Assembly (NCBI GenBank): GCA_001643675.2
Contig: LSRY02000014.1
Coordinates: forward strand, 436,501 to 500,500
DNA length: 64,000 nucleotides
Source: Monocercomonoides exilis
Lineage: Eukaryota > Preaxostyla > Oxymonadida > Polymastigidae
Direction: 5' to 3'
How positions within the stretch are numbered: position 1 is the first letter of the stretch; each line of letters starts with the position of its first letter. The position numbers and the translations under genes are program-made. Under the pieces are notes generated by a model. The model was not told the DNA's origin. It saw nothing but the letters and a program-made list of their open reading frames with translations, and searched no databases. Shown here piece by piece: positions 1-10,804 of this stretch.

Positions 1-690
1 TTATTATTTTCCACAAACGAATTCAATCATAATGAAAATTGATGGGTATAAAAAAAGTGAAAATGTTTTTGGATTGAAACAATATTATGTTTTGAAAAGA
101 ATATTTTCTGGTTTATTTTTCGATTCAAGAAATAAAGAAGATGTGGCACATTGAAGAGATATGGGACGATATTTTTTGATTTATGAATTTTGTTCCACAC
201 AGAATTTTCGAACAAATCTCTCAATATTTTTTTTTCCAAGTGTATTTGCATAATAATGTTTGACTTGTTATGACATGAAAGTGGAAAAAGTTTGGAACAA
301 ATTGTTCTTTTTTTCATAAAAGCAAGAATTTTATCCCATTTAATGGATGAATATTTCTGTTCAAATTATTCTTGACGATCATTGAATCCATAACAAATAA
401 ATACAAGTTATTTTTCATTGTTTATCTTTGTAATCCTTAGTTGAAAAATGTCAACAAAAGAAAATACAGCTTGAGTGCCTATTCTTTTATTTCTTTTTTG
501 AGTTTTTTTTATATTTCATTTGTCACTTCTATCCAAACAAATGCGAATTCAATGTGAATTGTTAAAATTGTGTTATTTGATGGATGTAATGCATTTACAA
601 AAATGCAGACAACGAGTGTTACTGAAGGGTTCACTGATGTGCATTCATTGTTGCATTTGAATCATGTTGATCACGTTTCTTTTTATTTCA
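1..690. other. No convincing gene
   Basis: AT-rich sequence without a convincing gene. A 96-codon reading frame on the minus strand (27-317) has the composition expected of random AT-rich DNA and no recognisable motif. A pyrimidine tract ending in CAG at 680-690 looks like a 3' splice site leading into the decayed gene that follows, so a lost first exon of that gene may lie here. Confidence 0.5.
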
Positions 691-1395
691 GAGTTATTTT
701 CTGAATAAGAGCATTTCAATGAGGATGAACAAAAAGCAAAATTCGAAAAGATGAATGAAATGATTAATGAAATGGATAAAGAAGAATTGAATTTCGTTAT
801 AACAAAAGAACTGTACAATAAAATCGATAAAATGATTGAAGAAAAGAAAACATCTTGAGAAAACATGATATAGTTGTTGAAGAGCATGGGATATTATGGT
901 AAATCGAAGGATTTGGAAAGTAATTATTCATCTTTTCCTTCTCTGGGAAATAGATTTGAAAATATGATTTTTAAAGAAGAGAAGAAGAAAGAAGAAAAGA
1001 ACGAAAATCTTCTTGTTGATATTTGTGAATGCTATCTTCTGTTTATCCATTTTCATGAACTCTTTCAATGTGAATAATATCCAACTATCTCGCCTTGTCT
1101 TTAAAAAGTTGATTTGAGCAAAACGGAAAACGGAGAAGCACAAAAAGAAGTGGAATTGGTATTATTGGCTTTGAGCAATGTAAACGAGAAATATGAATGA
1201 AAATTTATGATTCTTTTTTCATGTCATTGATTCACAATTATAGTTTTTTCAAAAGCAAATTGAAAACGTTCATTATTTGAGTGATATCAAAAAGATAATC
1301 CAACATCATTAGACACATCGAAATTTGACACAACTTGCATATCAATCGGCTTGGGAGTTTCTAATTCAACGAATAACAAATTCTAATAGAGTTTG
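691..1395 (+). pseudogene. Decayed gene of a charged hypothetical-protein family
   Basis: One reading frame runs from 691 to about 1200 with strongly protein-like, Glu/Lys-rich sequence (for example EDEQKAKFEKMNEM, then EEKKKEEKNENLLVD, then EAQKEVELVLLALSNV). It is interrupted by stops at 706 (TAA), 856 (TGA), 871 (TAG), 1075 (TAA), 1102 (TAA) and 1198 (TGA). After an intron-like stretch ending in TATAG at 1243, a second frame continues (QIENVHYLSDIKKIIQHH, stop at 1310, then HRNLTQLAYQSAWEFLI) to 1395. From memory the pattern resembles an abundant hypothetical-protein family of Monocercomonoides; I cannot search to confirm this. Three different stop codons are used and the frame between them is kept, so nonsense decay is more likely than code reassignment. 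Function unknown. Confidence 0.6.
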
Positions 1396-1699
1396 ATTTA
1401 TAATCAATTAATGATCAATAATTGTGATTTCGAATTGGATGCGCGAAATAATATTTATTAAAGAATGTTTTTGCAAAACGAATCCTTTGGATTGTGGAGG
1501 AAAAGATTCCCTTTGGTATAAACTTGAATTCTTTTTTTATTCATAGATGTCAAACAACCTTATGTTTCAACATGTTTTTGAATCTGTGAAAACATAATTA
1601 TGATAATACTCATAGAAAAAAGAGATCCCATATTTATATTAAAAAGGAGATTCTAAGTTATTTGAGTTTCATTTTTATTTTTCGGACGCTTCAATATAA

Positions 1700-4600
1700 A
1701 TGGTAAGAAGCTTCACCAATGTGAAAATTTCATTCAATTTTATTTCATTGTTGTTGCTAGTTGTTTACAGCAGCAATGGCAGAGACATTGCAGAAAGGCA
1801 AATTCAACAAATATGTGATGAGGAGATACAAAAAGGAGTGTTCGGTGCTTCAAATGGAAATGAAAGGGGCAAAGGAAAATTTGGTATCGAAATGGTCAAT
1901 GCCAATTATGCACCTGGCAATTGTATCTGCTATATCCAAACAAGTCTAAATGTAATCAATGCCTCCTTGTGCGAAAGCTATCTCAATATCATCCCTCACA
2001 CTGGTTTCCCACTCCTCATTGCCCAACGCCACTCAGCTGCCTTTATCTTCTCCTCCACTTTCCAAGTCAACCCAGCAACAAAATTTCCACTTTTCTTCTC
2101 TGCCCATGCCTCCCTCGTCCTCACAAACCTCTCCCTCATCATCCACCAACCTGCCATCTTCTCCTTCTCCCTCTTCTCCACCCCAAATAATCTCCTCCCA
2201 GATGCCCACTCCCCAATCCCAGCCTCCTTCTCCATCTCTCACTCCTCCTTCTCCTCGTTCGTCTCACTCGCACAGCCTTTCCTTTTTTCTCCTTCTTCCC
2301 TCTCTTCCCCTTCCCCTCTCCACAACTATCATCAATTCCATCTCCACCACCAAATCCTCCTCAATCTCCATCTCTCAGATACACTCTTTTCCAACATCTC
2401 CTCACCCAAATACCATCCATCTCTTCCATCCCATCTCTTACACTCACAAAATCCATTCACTACTACCACAACTGCAACCACAAACGCCAACATCAAAATC
2501 AATACAATCCCCTCTTTATCTCTTCGCTCAGCCCTCTCCATCTACTCATCCGTCTTCATTCACACTCACAATCCCATCGATGGTGCCATCCTTCCAAACC
2601 TCAACAGCCCATTCACTTCTCTCTCTGCTTTCAACACCTCTTTCCTTCATCAAACACGCTCTTCTGAAAATGCTGCAGAGGTTCATATTGGAACTGAAAC
2701 TCAAAGAAAAGCACCTGGAAGATTGGATTTTTTTGATGCAAACAGCCATCGCTTTGAATGGTGTGAATGGGAAAATTCAAATAGTGGAGGTAGTAATGGT
2801 GGAGCGCTTTTGGTTTCTTGCAAAACTGCAAATCTATCAATAAGTTCTTGCTTATTTATAAATTGTTCAAATACTGATCATGGTGGAGCCGTATGTTGTG
2901 GAAGTTTGAAAGATGTTGGCATATTAAAATCAAATTTCACAAGTTGTTCAGCTGATCATGGAGGAGCTGTTTATGTTGGATATCCTGAACCACATTCTGT
3001 TTGGATATTCTCGGGTAACAGAGTTGAATATTGTTCAATTATAAATTGGTGTGGAACAGGTTGGTATTTTTTCATGGGAAGCTTTCCACAAAATGGTGAG
3101 TTTTTGTTTTCAAAATGCAAGTGCATTGCAAATACTGGCGGAGATTCAGCTGGAGCTGTGACTTTTCATAATCCTCCAGAAAGTGAACCAAGTCAGTTTT
3201 CAATAAAAGAGTGCCAGTTTATTGGCAATACATTGACTGCATCATCAATTTATGGTGGAGCTGGTATGTATTTTCATTTGTTAAATGAGTGGATAAATGG
3301 AACAAATATCATCATATTCTGTTTCTTCGATGGAAACTCTGCGACAAATGGAAGGGGGAATGATATATTTTTCAGCATTAGTAATATTACTCAATCCCCA
3401 TTCCAACAATGTGGTTCAACAACCGAAGTTAAAAGAGTCTGGAATCAGGGAACAGCTGATAACTCCGAATACAACAGCTGGCTTCCAATCATCAACCAGA
3501 ACAAAATCGTTGCAAATTTCGGAACTGATGCTGATGCTTGTGGCAAAACGCAGCAAAGCCCATGTGCCACTGTGGAGTATGCTCTCGGATGGATTGCTCC
3601 TTTCAGCGATGCCTCCCTCTCTCTTCTTGTCTCCACTTTCACTCCCACAGAGACTCTCACATTTCGTGCCCCAAATACAAAAATTACAGGAAATGGAATT
3701 GCTTCCACCATCATCGCCTCCAGTGGTATTCCCCAACCACAAAATTCACATTCACACTCATCACAATCATCACAATCAACATCATCATTTTCATTATTTT
3801 CATCTTCTTCTTCACCAGATCCATCTGCCTCTTCTGCCCTCTTCCAACAAATACAGGGCTCCCTCACAGTCTCTGCCCTCACCATCGCCCACAACTCCAC
3901 AAATCAAATCACCCCCATCCTCTTCCACCTCTCCGATAACTCCCCTTCCCTCAACCTAAACACAACCACCATCACAGGAACAACATCCATAACAATAAAA
4001 ACTCCCCTCTTCTTCCTCACTGCTGGCTCCCTCGCCCTCAACCACACATCAATCACCCAACTCGCCCTCAACAGCCAAAGCATCTTCCACCTCACCTCCC
4101 TCACAGCTCCCTTCACTCTCAACTCCTCCAGCATCACCGATATCACCTCCACTGCCTCCCCCGCCAGCTGTGTCCTCTCCTCTGCCACCTCCCCTGCCCT
4201 CTCCCTCTCCCTCGCCAACTGCACCATCACCAACATCAACTCAGCTCCACAACACCAACAAACTTCCACCAATGGCGGATGCATCTCATTCGCCTCATCT
4301 GCCTCTGCCAACACATTTTCTGTGAGCGACACAACCTTCTCCAGCTGCTCTGTGAGCGAGGATACAAGTTCTGGAGGAAGAGGCGGTGCTCTCATGATCG
4401 AGTTCAACCATGGCTCACAAGTGTCAGAATCCTCCTTTTCCATCACCAATATCGTGTTTTCAGCCAACAAGGCCAGTGTCGGAAGAGAAATGTATTTTGT
4501 GTGTAATTCACTTGTTGCTTCTGTGAAAGAGCCCTTGTTCGCCTTCATGGGAAACATCACTCAGAAAGATAACTCAATTGTTGGGCATGACAAAACAGAG

Positions 4601-7600
4601 GCTTTTGGAGATTGGAACGTTGACTTGTTCATATTTTTTGATGGATTCTTTGATGATACAATATATGTTGATGGAACATCTGGAGTGGAGAAGGAATATT
4701 GTGGGTTGGAGAAAGCGCCTTGTTTGAGTGTGAATTATGGAATGGAACATTTGAAGAAAACTCAGAACACAAAACAGGAGATTGTTGTGTGTGAAAAATC
4801 GAATATTGCTGGGTGTGTGGATGTTGGTGGAATGCATGTGAAAGCCAAGGCAGAGACAATTGTGGAGATAGAATGCCAAAGGGAAGTGAGTGGATCTGAA
4901 GCGTGTGTTCTTAAATCATTATCACTCACAGAATTGGAGTTCATTGGGATTGTTGTCCCCTCGAGCTTTAACAGAACAATCACATCAGTGATTGAATCGA
5001 GCACTCAAAATGGCGAGTTGCACATGAAGAACTGTGAGATGAGTGTTGTTGGAGGAAAGGAAAACACGATTGGATTATTCTTGATCAAATCGACAGGGAA
5101 GATAGTTGAACTGGACTCTGTCACGATTTCAGATGTGAAATCGTCAGTTTCGTTATTTTCATTTTCTCTTTCCTCAGCAAATATGAATGAACAGGAATAC
5201 AAAGTGAAGCTATTGAATTGCACAATGGAAGGATTTGTAATTGATAGCGGAGAAGCAGTTGAAGGAAAGGCAGCAGTTTTTGGAGGGAGTTTGGGAGTTG
5301 GAATGATGATAAATGGAAGTACAATTGACGGAGCATTGTCAAAGAAGAGCAAAGAAGGAGGAGCATTAAAAATTGAATTAAATGAAGGAGGATATGTGAC
5401 AATTCAAAAGAGCTCGTTTGTTGGATGCGTTTGTGAGAATGAGAACAACAGAGGAAAGGGGGGAGGGATATATATGGATTGTCAAAGCTGTTTGAATGAA
5501 AGGCCATTTCTTTTTGAAAGCGTCACTTTTGAGAGCAACAATGCAGCCTTTGGAAAGAATGTGTTCATTTTAGGAAAGGATTTTAATTCTTCTGTGACAA
5601 ATGAGTCATTCAAGTTTGATTATTCCTCAATGAAGGATGATAAAACTCTGTTTGTTGGGAATGATGATTTTCATCAAGAAAAGGATTTATTCATGTTCCT
5701 CATTCCATACAAATCATTTGAGATATTTATATCATCAGAAGGATTTGATGTTGCACGTTGCGGAAGTGAGGAAGAGCCATGCTTCACAATGTGGAAAGGG
5801 ATGGAAAACATGAAAGAGGGAGATGAAATGAAAACAATTCTGATTGAAGGATCAACAATTATTCAAGATTCATTCAATGTATCCAATTATCAGATCAAAA
5901 AGAGTGTGAAGATGGGAGAAGAAGATATAAAAGCGATATTGAATTTTGAAAAGGCAACTGATAGTCAGCTAGAATATTTCATGGAAAATGATATTCATCT
6001 TGAATTGTCCAACATCCAACTGCAACTGGCATCTGGATTTGACAATTCAGCCAAAACGATAATTTCCAACAAAAATAGAGAATTGGTGATAATTGGATGT
6101 TCATTCCATTCAGAAGCTGGAGCGAGCAATGGATTTGATTGTGTATTTGTGGATGTGATTGGAGGCAGTGTGGAAGTGAATGATTTGTCGATGGAATCAT
6201 CCAATTCTGGAAACAGCATTTTTGTCATTCACAATGCTGGAATTGTTTGTCATTTTGTGAATGTTCGAGTGGAATCGTTGAATGAGAGTGGAGGATGCAT
6301 ATTATCAATCAAGAAATCTGAATCAGGATTGAAGATAAATGAAGGAGGTGAAGACTGTGCAAATATCGAGATTGATAATTCATCATTTTCAGGAGTGAAG
6401 AGAAGTGGCAATGGAGCAAGCATTTTGGAATCAACAAGTGGGAAAAAGATTTGTTTGATTGTGAATGAGAGCAACATCACAGAAGACAAATCAGAAGATA
6501 GTGAAAAAGGAGGGGCAATATTCTTCACATTGTGTGTGTCTGGTTCGATGAAGATGATTGATTCAACAATCAGCCATTGTAGCTGCAGTGAAAGCACAGG
6601 AAAAGGAGGAGGGGTGTATTTGGCAACAAAGGAAAGAGGAGAATTGAATTTCACATTTGTGGTGATGAAGTTCAGTGACAACGGGGCAAGTGTTGGAAAA
6701 GATATTTTCATTGAATGCTTCAACATCACATCGCAGATCAATGAAAGCCAATTTCAGTTTGATCTTCGAGAAGGCCATTATTCACGAATAAATGCAATAT
6801 ATGGAAGAGATGAATGTGATTATCCAAGCGATACAGATCTGATTGGATTTGTAACTATTCATCAGAGTGATACAATTGTTGTGAGCAGTGTGGATGGATC
6901 GAATGAGAGGCAATGTGGAACAAACACACTTCCATGTTATTCAATTGATTATGGATTAATGCATCTGACTTCAGATTTCATAAGTCTGATGTTCATTGTT
7001 GAAGAAAGTGTGATTGGTGGAGAGATGAATCTGAAGGAAATGAGTCTGAGTTCGAAGAGCAGAGGCTTGTGTGAAGTTGAAGTGAAATCAAATATTGGAA
7101 AAACAAGAGAGACATTGATGGGAACAATCGGAACAGTCTCATTGGCGAGAGTGAATTTTGTGTTTGATTCGAATTTCATCTCTTCTCATGAATCACTGAT
7201 ATCACCAGAAGGAGGGATTCTTGAAATAATAAATTGCTCTTTTTCATCAAAACAATCTGCTGGAGAAGGAAATATAGAATTAGCATACATTCCACTTTAC
7301 ATCATCAATACGGCAGAGGGAGAATTACAACTTGATGGATGCACAATATCAAATCTCGTACTTCATGAAGCAGTTTTATATCTCTCGTCAGCTCTTCCAT
7401 CAACAATTGATTCATTAATGATTTGCAATTCAACAGTTTCTCATTCGCTTGTTGAAATTATTGAATGTGGACAATTAAATATGGAAAAGTTTCATTTAGA
7501 AAATATCACAGTTGAAGGAAATGAAGAATCATTGATATCTTGCTTGTCAATGAAAAAGACGATGCAATTGACAAATTGCACAATAGGCGATGTCAGCTCA

Positions 7601-9742
7601 AAGACTGTAAAAGGGAAATTGATGAAAGTGGAGAATAGTTTGGATGTAAAAATGGACAGCTGCATTTTCGATGGGAGTTCAAAAGAAATAAATGAAAAGA
7701 ATTTGAATGAAGGAAAAGAGATGTGCAGATGGGAAGGATCTCTTGTGGATGTTGTGAAGAGTTCTGTGATGATGAAAGATACAACTATTTCGAATTCACA
7801 TGATGGTGGACTTGCAATTAGTGGAGGAAATGTGATAATTGAGAAAGGAGAGTTCATTGACAACAATCCCTTGATATCAAATTATCCATCACTGAGAAGA
7901 AATATCGTCTGTTCAGATTCCGGAGTGATGAATGTGATGAGTTTGAAAGGAGGAGATGGATGGGAAAGAAACACATCATTGTGGGTTCTGGATGAAGGAT
8001 GCGAATTGGGTGGGATAGTTTCTGAGAGAGCATCATCATTCTTCATCCCAATTGTGGAAGAGGCGAGGAATGAGACGGCATCTGAAGGAAGAACAATCAT
8101 CACGCTGAGTGGGAGACTTCTTCTGCCATGTGATGTTTCGTTGAAGTTGAGCTTCAGGAATGGAAGGGAAGAGGTGGTTGAGAGCTATGGGATTGGAGAA
8201 AAGGAAAGTGTGTCAGAGAACGAAATTGTTGCAGTTGTTTCATCGGTTCAGATGGGAGCAGAGGGAGCAGAGACAGAAGTGAGTGCGAGTCTTCTGTTTG
8301 GAAAAGGTGATTCGCCTTCATCGACTGGTTCGTTTATCCTGAAGAACAGAAGCGAAACCGAAGGAAAAGGAGATGACAGAATTGTTGAAGAAGGGAAAGA
8401 AGGAAAATCATTTTGGCCAATAATTGTTGTTGTTATGGCAATAATCCTTTTAATTGTTCTCATTGTGTCAGTTGTTCTGGCCATTCGATGGAGAAAACAA
8501 AAGAGAAGGACAGAGGAACTTGAAGTGATTGTGGAAGACACAGTGAAGAAGGATCCAAAAGCATTTGAGATGGTGACGATGGAGATGTCACCAGAAGAGC
8601 AATGGCGAAGGGAAGAGAGGGAGACAGAGAAGAAGAATGAAGAGAGGATAAAGAAGAGAGTTTATGAGAAAAGCTTGGGACACTCCGAGTCATCAGAGCA
8701 TTTGCTGAGTGAGAGCGGCTCCACTGAATACATTTTGGGAAAGGATTCAGACAAGATTCCAGAATGGATGCTGGAGAAGGTGGATGAGAAAGAAGTTGAG
8801 GAAGAGACAAGGAAGCGAACACCATCACCTTCCATTTCATCCACTTCAACCACAGACACTTCAGACACAGAATCCACATTTGTTCGATCGGAGAGTCTGT
8901 GTCCAACCACTTCATCGATGTCGAATCTGGTGGATGCAATGGCCTGTTCATCGCCTCATGAGAAATTGATTGTGGATCTGAGAGATTCGCTGTTCATGCT
9001 GTTGCACGGAAGGAATGAGAAAAAAGAGATGGCAATTGGGAGTCTTCAGGAAAGAGAACAGACAGCTGCACAGATCCTATTCTGGGTGGCCAACCTTGCC
9101 CTCCATTCCTTTGACGAAATGGAGAATCCTCTCTCATCTCTCACCAATCTCAGTCCCCATATTGTTCTCTTCTCTGAGCACATGGTGATCTGCATTGTCA
9201 TGCACTCTGACTTCTCATCTTCAGACTCAGATTCATCATCGACCTCATCATCAACTGTTGTGACATCTGCAAGTGATGATGATGATGATGATGATAGAGA
9301 CTCTCTGCCTTCATCAGCTTTTGAGGATGAGGATGATTTCAGGAAGGAGTGCTTGAGGTGGAAGGCGCCAGAGCTGCTGGTGAACAGGAAAATGGGGGCG
9401 ACAAAGGAGTCGGTGGCATTTTCAATTGGGATGATGCTTTGGGAGTGTCTGACGCTGGAGATTCCGTTTGGAGAGTGTGGAGCAGAGGTGGTGGGGCAGA
9501 AGATTGTGAATGGGGAGAAGCCGGATGTGAGGAAGGTGGGCGGGAGCAGCTTGGCGGGTGTGGTGAAGGGGTGCCTGTCGCAAGACTGGGGGCAGCGGCC
9601 GAGTGTGAACGAGCTGAAGCGGGAGTTTATTGTGCGGTTTCCGAAAGGGGCAGCAATCATGACGATGACAGACGCGATCTGTGTTCGGGAAGAGTCCATG
9701 GCTGGGCTGAACAGAAGCATGATGAGCGAGTCGGAGGAGTGA
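1700..9742 (+). CDS. Giant surface protein copy 1: beta-helix ectodomain, one TM, pseudokinase tail (2680 aa, intact)
   Basis: Single uninterrupted frame starting at ATG 1700. Residues 1-27 form a signal peptide (hydrophobic core ISLLLLVVYS). The ectodomain has a Ser/Pro/His-rich part at about 130-330, then right-handed beta-helix-like repeats with recurring GGA, GGG and NCT/SCS motifs and many N-glycosylation sequons. Four modules of roughly 370 residues each open with a CG-x5-PC signature near 3535, 4700, 5760 and 6915, like the start of pectate-lyase-fold/DUF1565-type domains. One membrane helix lies at about 2238-2265 (IIVVVMAIILLIVLIVSVVL) followed by RWRKQKRR. The cytosolic tail has an acidic/Ser linker and then only the C-lobe of a kinase: LRWKAPELL (APE motif), FSIGMMLWE and the QRPSV box. 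The expected HRD loop reads NLSPHIVLF, no DFG or glycine loop is visible, so it is a pseudokinase. Ligand and function are unknown. The last codons and 3' flank match copy 2. Confidence 0.88.
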   Translation: MVRSFTNVKISFNFISLLLLVVYSSNGRDIAERQIQQICDEEIQKGVFGASNGNERGKGKFGIEMVNANYAPGNCICYIQTSLNVINASLCESYLNIIPHTGFPLLIAQRHSAAFIFSSTFQVNPATKFPLFFSAHASLVLTNLSLIIHQPAIFSFSLFSTPNNLLPDAHSPIPASFSISHSSFSSFVSLAQPFLFSPSSLSSPSPLHNYHQFHLHHQILLNLHLSDTLFSNISSPKYHPSLPSHLLHSQNPFTTTTTATTNANIKINTIPSLSLRSALSIYSSVFIHTHNPIDGAILPNLNSPFTSLSAFNTSFLHQTRSSENAAEVHIGTETQRKAPGRLDFFDANSHRFEWCEWENSNSGGSNGGALLVSCKTANLSISSCLFINCSNTDHGGAVCCGSLKDVGILKSNFTSCSADHGGAVYVGYPEPHSVWIFSGNRVEYCSIINWCGTGWYFFMGSFPQNGEFLFSKCKCIANTGGDSAGAVTFHNPPESEPSQFSIKECQFIGNTLTASSIYGGAGMYFHLLNEWINGTNIIIFCFFDGNSATNGRGNDIFFSISNITQSPFQQCGSTTEVKRVWNQGTADNSEYNSWLPIINQNKIVANFGTDADACGKTQQSPCATVEYALGWIAPFSDASLSLLVSTFTPTETLTFRAPNTKITGNGIASTIIASSGIPQPQNSHSHSSQSSQSTSSFSLFSSSSSPDPSASSALFQQIQGSLTVSALTIAHNSTNQITPILFHLSDNSPSLNLNTTTITGTTSITIKTPLFFLTAGSLALNHTSITQLALNSQSIFHLTSLTAPFTLNSSSITDITSTASPASCVLSSATSPALSLSLANCTITNINSAPQHQQTSTNGGCISFASSASANTFSVSDTTFSSCSVSEDTSSGGRGGALMIEFNHGSQVSESSFSITNIVFSANKASVGREMYFVCNSLVASVKEPLFAFMGNITQKDNSIVGHDKTEAFGDWNVDLFIFFDGFFDDTIYVDGTSGVEKEYCGLEKAPCLSVNYGMEHLKKTQNTKQEIVVCEKSNIAGCVDVGGMHVKAKAETIVEIECQREVSGSEACVLKSLSLTELEFIGIVVPSSFNRTITSVIESSTQNGELHMKNCEMSVVGGKENTIGLFLIKSTGKIVELDSVTISDVKSSVSLFSFSLSSANMNEQEYKVKLLNCTMEGFVIDSGEAVEGKAAVFGGSLGVGMMINGSTIDGALSKKSKEGGALKIELNEGGYVTIQKSSFVGCVCENENNRGKGGGIYMDCQSCLNERPFLFESVTFESNNAAFGKNVFILGKDFNSSVTNESFKFDYSSMKDDKTLFVGNDDFHQEKDLFMFLIPYKSFEIFISSEGFDVARCGSEEEPCFTMWKGMENMKEGDEMKTILIEGSTIIQDSFNVSNYQIKKSVKMGEEDIKAILNFEKATDSQLEYFMENDIHLELSNIQLQLASGFDNSAKTIISNKNRELVIIGCSFHSEAGASNGFDCVFVDVIGGSVEVNDLSMESSNSGNSIFVIHNAGIVCHFVNVRVESLNESGGCILSIKKSESGLKINEGGEDCANIEIDNSSFSGVKRSGNGASILESTSGKKICLIVNESNITEDKSEDSEKGGAIFFTLCVSGSMKMIDSTISHCSCSESTGKGGGVYLATKERGELNFTFVVMKFSDNGASVGKDIFIECFNITSQINESQFQFDLREGHYSRINAIYGRDECDYPSDTDLIGFVTIHQSDTIVVSSVDGSNERQCGTNTLPCYSIDYGLMHLTSDFISLMFIVEESVIGGEMNLKEMSLSSKSRGLCEVEVKSNIGKTRETLMGTIGTVSLARVNFVFDSNFISSHESLISPEGGILEIINCSFSSKQSAGEGNIELAYIPLYIINTAEGELQLDGCTISNLVLHEAVLYLSSALPSTIDSLMICNSTVSHSLVEIIECGQLNMEKFHLENITVEGNEESLISCLSMKKTMQLTNCTIGDVSSKTVKGKLMKVENSLDVKMDSCIFDGSSKEINEKNLNEGKEMCRWEGSLVDVVKSSVMMKDTTISNSHDGGLAISGGNVIIEKGEFIDNNPLISNYPSLRRNIVCSDSGVMNVMSLKGGDGWERNTSLWVLDEGCELGGIVSERASSFFIPIVEEARNETASEGRTIITLSGRLLLPCDVSLKLSFRNGREEVVESYGIGEKESVSENEIVAVVSSVQMGAEGAETEVSASLLFGKGDSPSSTGSFILKNRSETEGKGDDRIVEEGKEGKSFWPIIVVVMAIILLIVLIVSVVLAIRWRKQKRRTEELEVIVEDTVKKDPKAFEMVTMEMSPEEQWRREERETEKKNEERIKKRVYEKSLGHSESSEHLLSESGSTEYILGKDSDKIPEWMLEKVDEKEVEEETRKRTPSPSISSTSTTDTSDTESTFVRSESLCPTTSSMSNLVDAMACSSPHEKLIVDLRDSLFMLLHGRNEKKEMAIGSLQEREQTAAQILFWVANLALHSFDEMENPLSSLTNLSPHIVLFSEHMVICIVMHSDFSSSDSDSSSTSSSTVVTSASDDDDDDDRDSLPSSAFEDEDDFRKECLRWKAPELLVNRKMGATKESVAFSIGMMLWECLTLEIPFGECGAEVVGQKIVNGEKPDVRKVGGSSLAGVVKGCLSQDWGQRPSVNELKREFIVRFPKGAAIMTMTDAICVREESMAGLNRSMMSESEE
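3535..6955 (+). repeat. Four CG...PC beta-helix modules of copy 1
   Basis: The module signature occurs four times at about 1.05-1.17 kb spacing: CGKTQQSPCATVEYAL (near 3538), CGLEKAPCLSVNYG (near 4699), CGSEEEPCFTMWKG (near 5760) and CGTNTLPCYSIDYG (near 6916). Each is preceded by a short beta-strand-like stretch and followed by Gly/Asn/Ser-rich repeats. The paired cysteines probably cap each beta-helix domain by a disulphide; that role is inferred from the family. Confidence 0.75.
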
Positions 9743-10530
9743 GAAGATGTGGATTGGAAGTTGGCAAGCAGGAGAGCAGAGGAGCAGAAGAGCAATGAAA
9801 ATGAGACAATGAAGGCAACGTGAGGTGTTCTTGCCATTCACAACAACATCCTCTCCAAAAATAAAGCATGTTTGTGCATTGGAGAAGAGGAATGCAAAAG
9901 GAGGATGATTGAAAGGGAAATGGCTGTTGGAGCAGAAGCCTTTGAGAGGAATGGGCATGGTGAAAGGAGGAGAGATGAAGTGATGCACCCCTTCAAAAAA
10001 AGAGTCAGAATGAAAAGACGAGCTGGATTTGTTTGAAAGAAGTGAGCCAACTTTGTGGAATGGAGTTGAGGAACGGGGCTGAGGAGAGTTTTATTTTTCT
10101 GTCAGATTTTCAACACAAATTATTTTATTGTTTTTTTATTTTTCGTTTTTGTTTGCTTTTCAATGTTTGTTGTGGAGCGGCATGATTTGCGAGTTGTGCT
10201 GCCTGTTTGAGTTCTGATGCGATGTGGATTTGAGACAATTAATCTTTGAATATTTCTTTCCACTTTCCTTCCACTTTTCTTCTTTCTCTTCTTTGTTGTT
10301 GTTGTTGTTGTTGTTGTTGTGTTTGAATGGAGTTTGTCACGAAGTGATTTGTGAACACAAATTGTCAATCATTGTTCGTTAAGGGATGCTTTTTCCTCAA
10401 CAAGTTTCACCTTGTCAGTTTTTGAATGCACATAGATTTTTCGATGGATCTCACAATCCACTTGGCTGATGAGAGTCAAAAAATATCCTATCCCATGTCA
10501 TTTAATCCATCATCGAAAACAAAAGAAAAA
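7860..10530 (+). repeat. Left arm of a large inverted duplication (copy 1 C-terminus plus 3' flank)
   Basis: The C-terminal coding part of copy 1 and about 0.8 kb beyond its stop recur in inverted orientation at about 24.92-27.6 kb, at the end of copy 2. The noncoding match is easy to see: the stretch around 9825-9900 (ACAACATCCTCTCC...) pairs with 25560-25610, and 10330-10370 pairs with 25080-25115. Homology fades near 10530 on this arm and near 24920 on the other. The VPS54-like and kinase-SPRY genes lie between the arms. Copy 1 has a longer GTT run (about 10296-10320). Confidence 0.8.
10296..10320 (+). repeat. GTT trinucleotide microsatellite
   Basis: About eight GTT units in the 3' flank of surface copy 1. 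The equivalent position beside copy 2 (about 25125-25150, minus strand) holds an interrupted, shorter version, so this run has expanded or been eroded since the duplication. Confidence 0.8.
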
Positions 10531-10804
10531 TCGGAGCTCATCAGTTTCTGGTTAACTGAAAAATATCGTATTTGTTTATGGAAATCAGTTCAAAACAAAT
10601 AAATTTGGCATTATAATCATGGAAAAGTTGTTGATAAAAAGTTCTGAAACATTTTGATGTAAGTTCGGGGAAATGCTGAGAATCAAAGATTCAATTTATC
10701 AAAAGTGGTTCAAGAAAAACGAACAGATACCAGAAATTTTTAACTTCATGAGTTTCTAATTGCTTTGATCTGCAATATATGAATTTTCTGAACATGCTTC
10801 AACA

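Noticed and set aside
27-317. 96-codon minus-strand frame at the left edge
   Set aside because: Random AT-rich composition, no motif, no splice signals or neighbours supporting it.
8248-9837. Minus-strand frames of 97-263 codons opposite the copy 1 tail
   Set aside because: Shadows of the copy 1 coding strand caused by purine-rich codons; no independent evidence.
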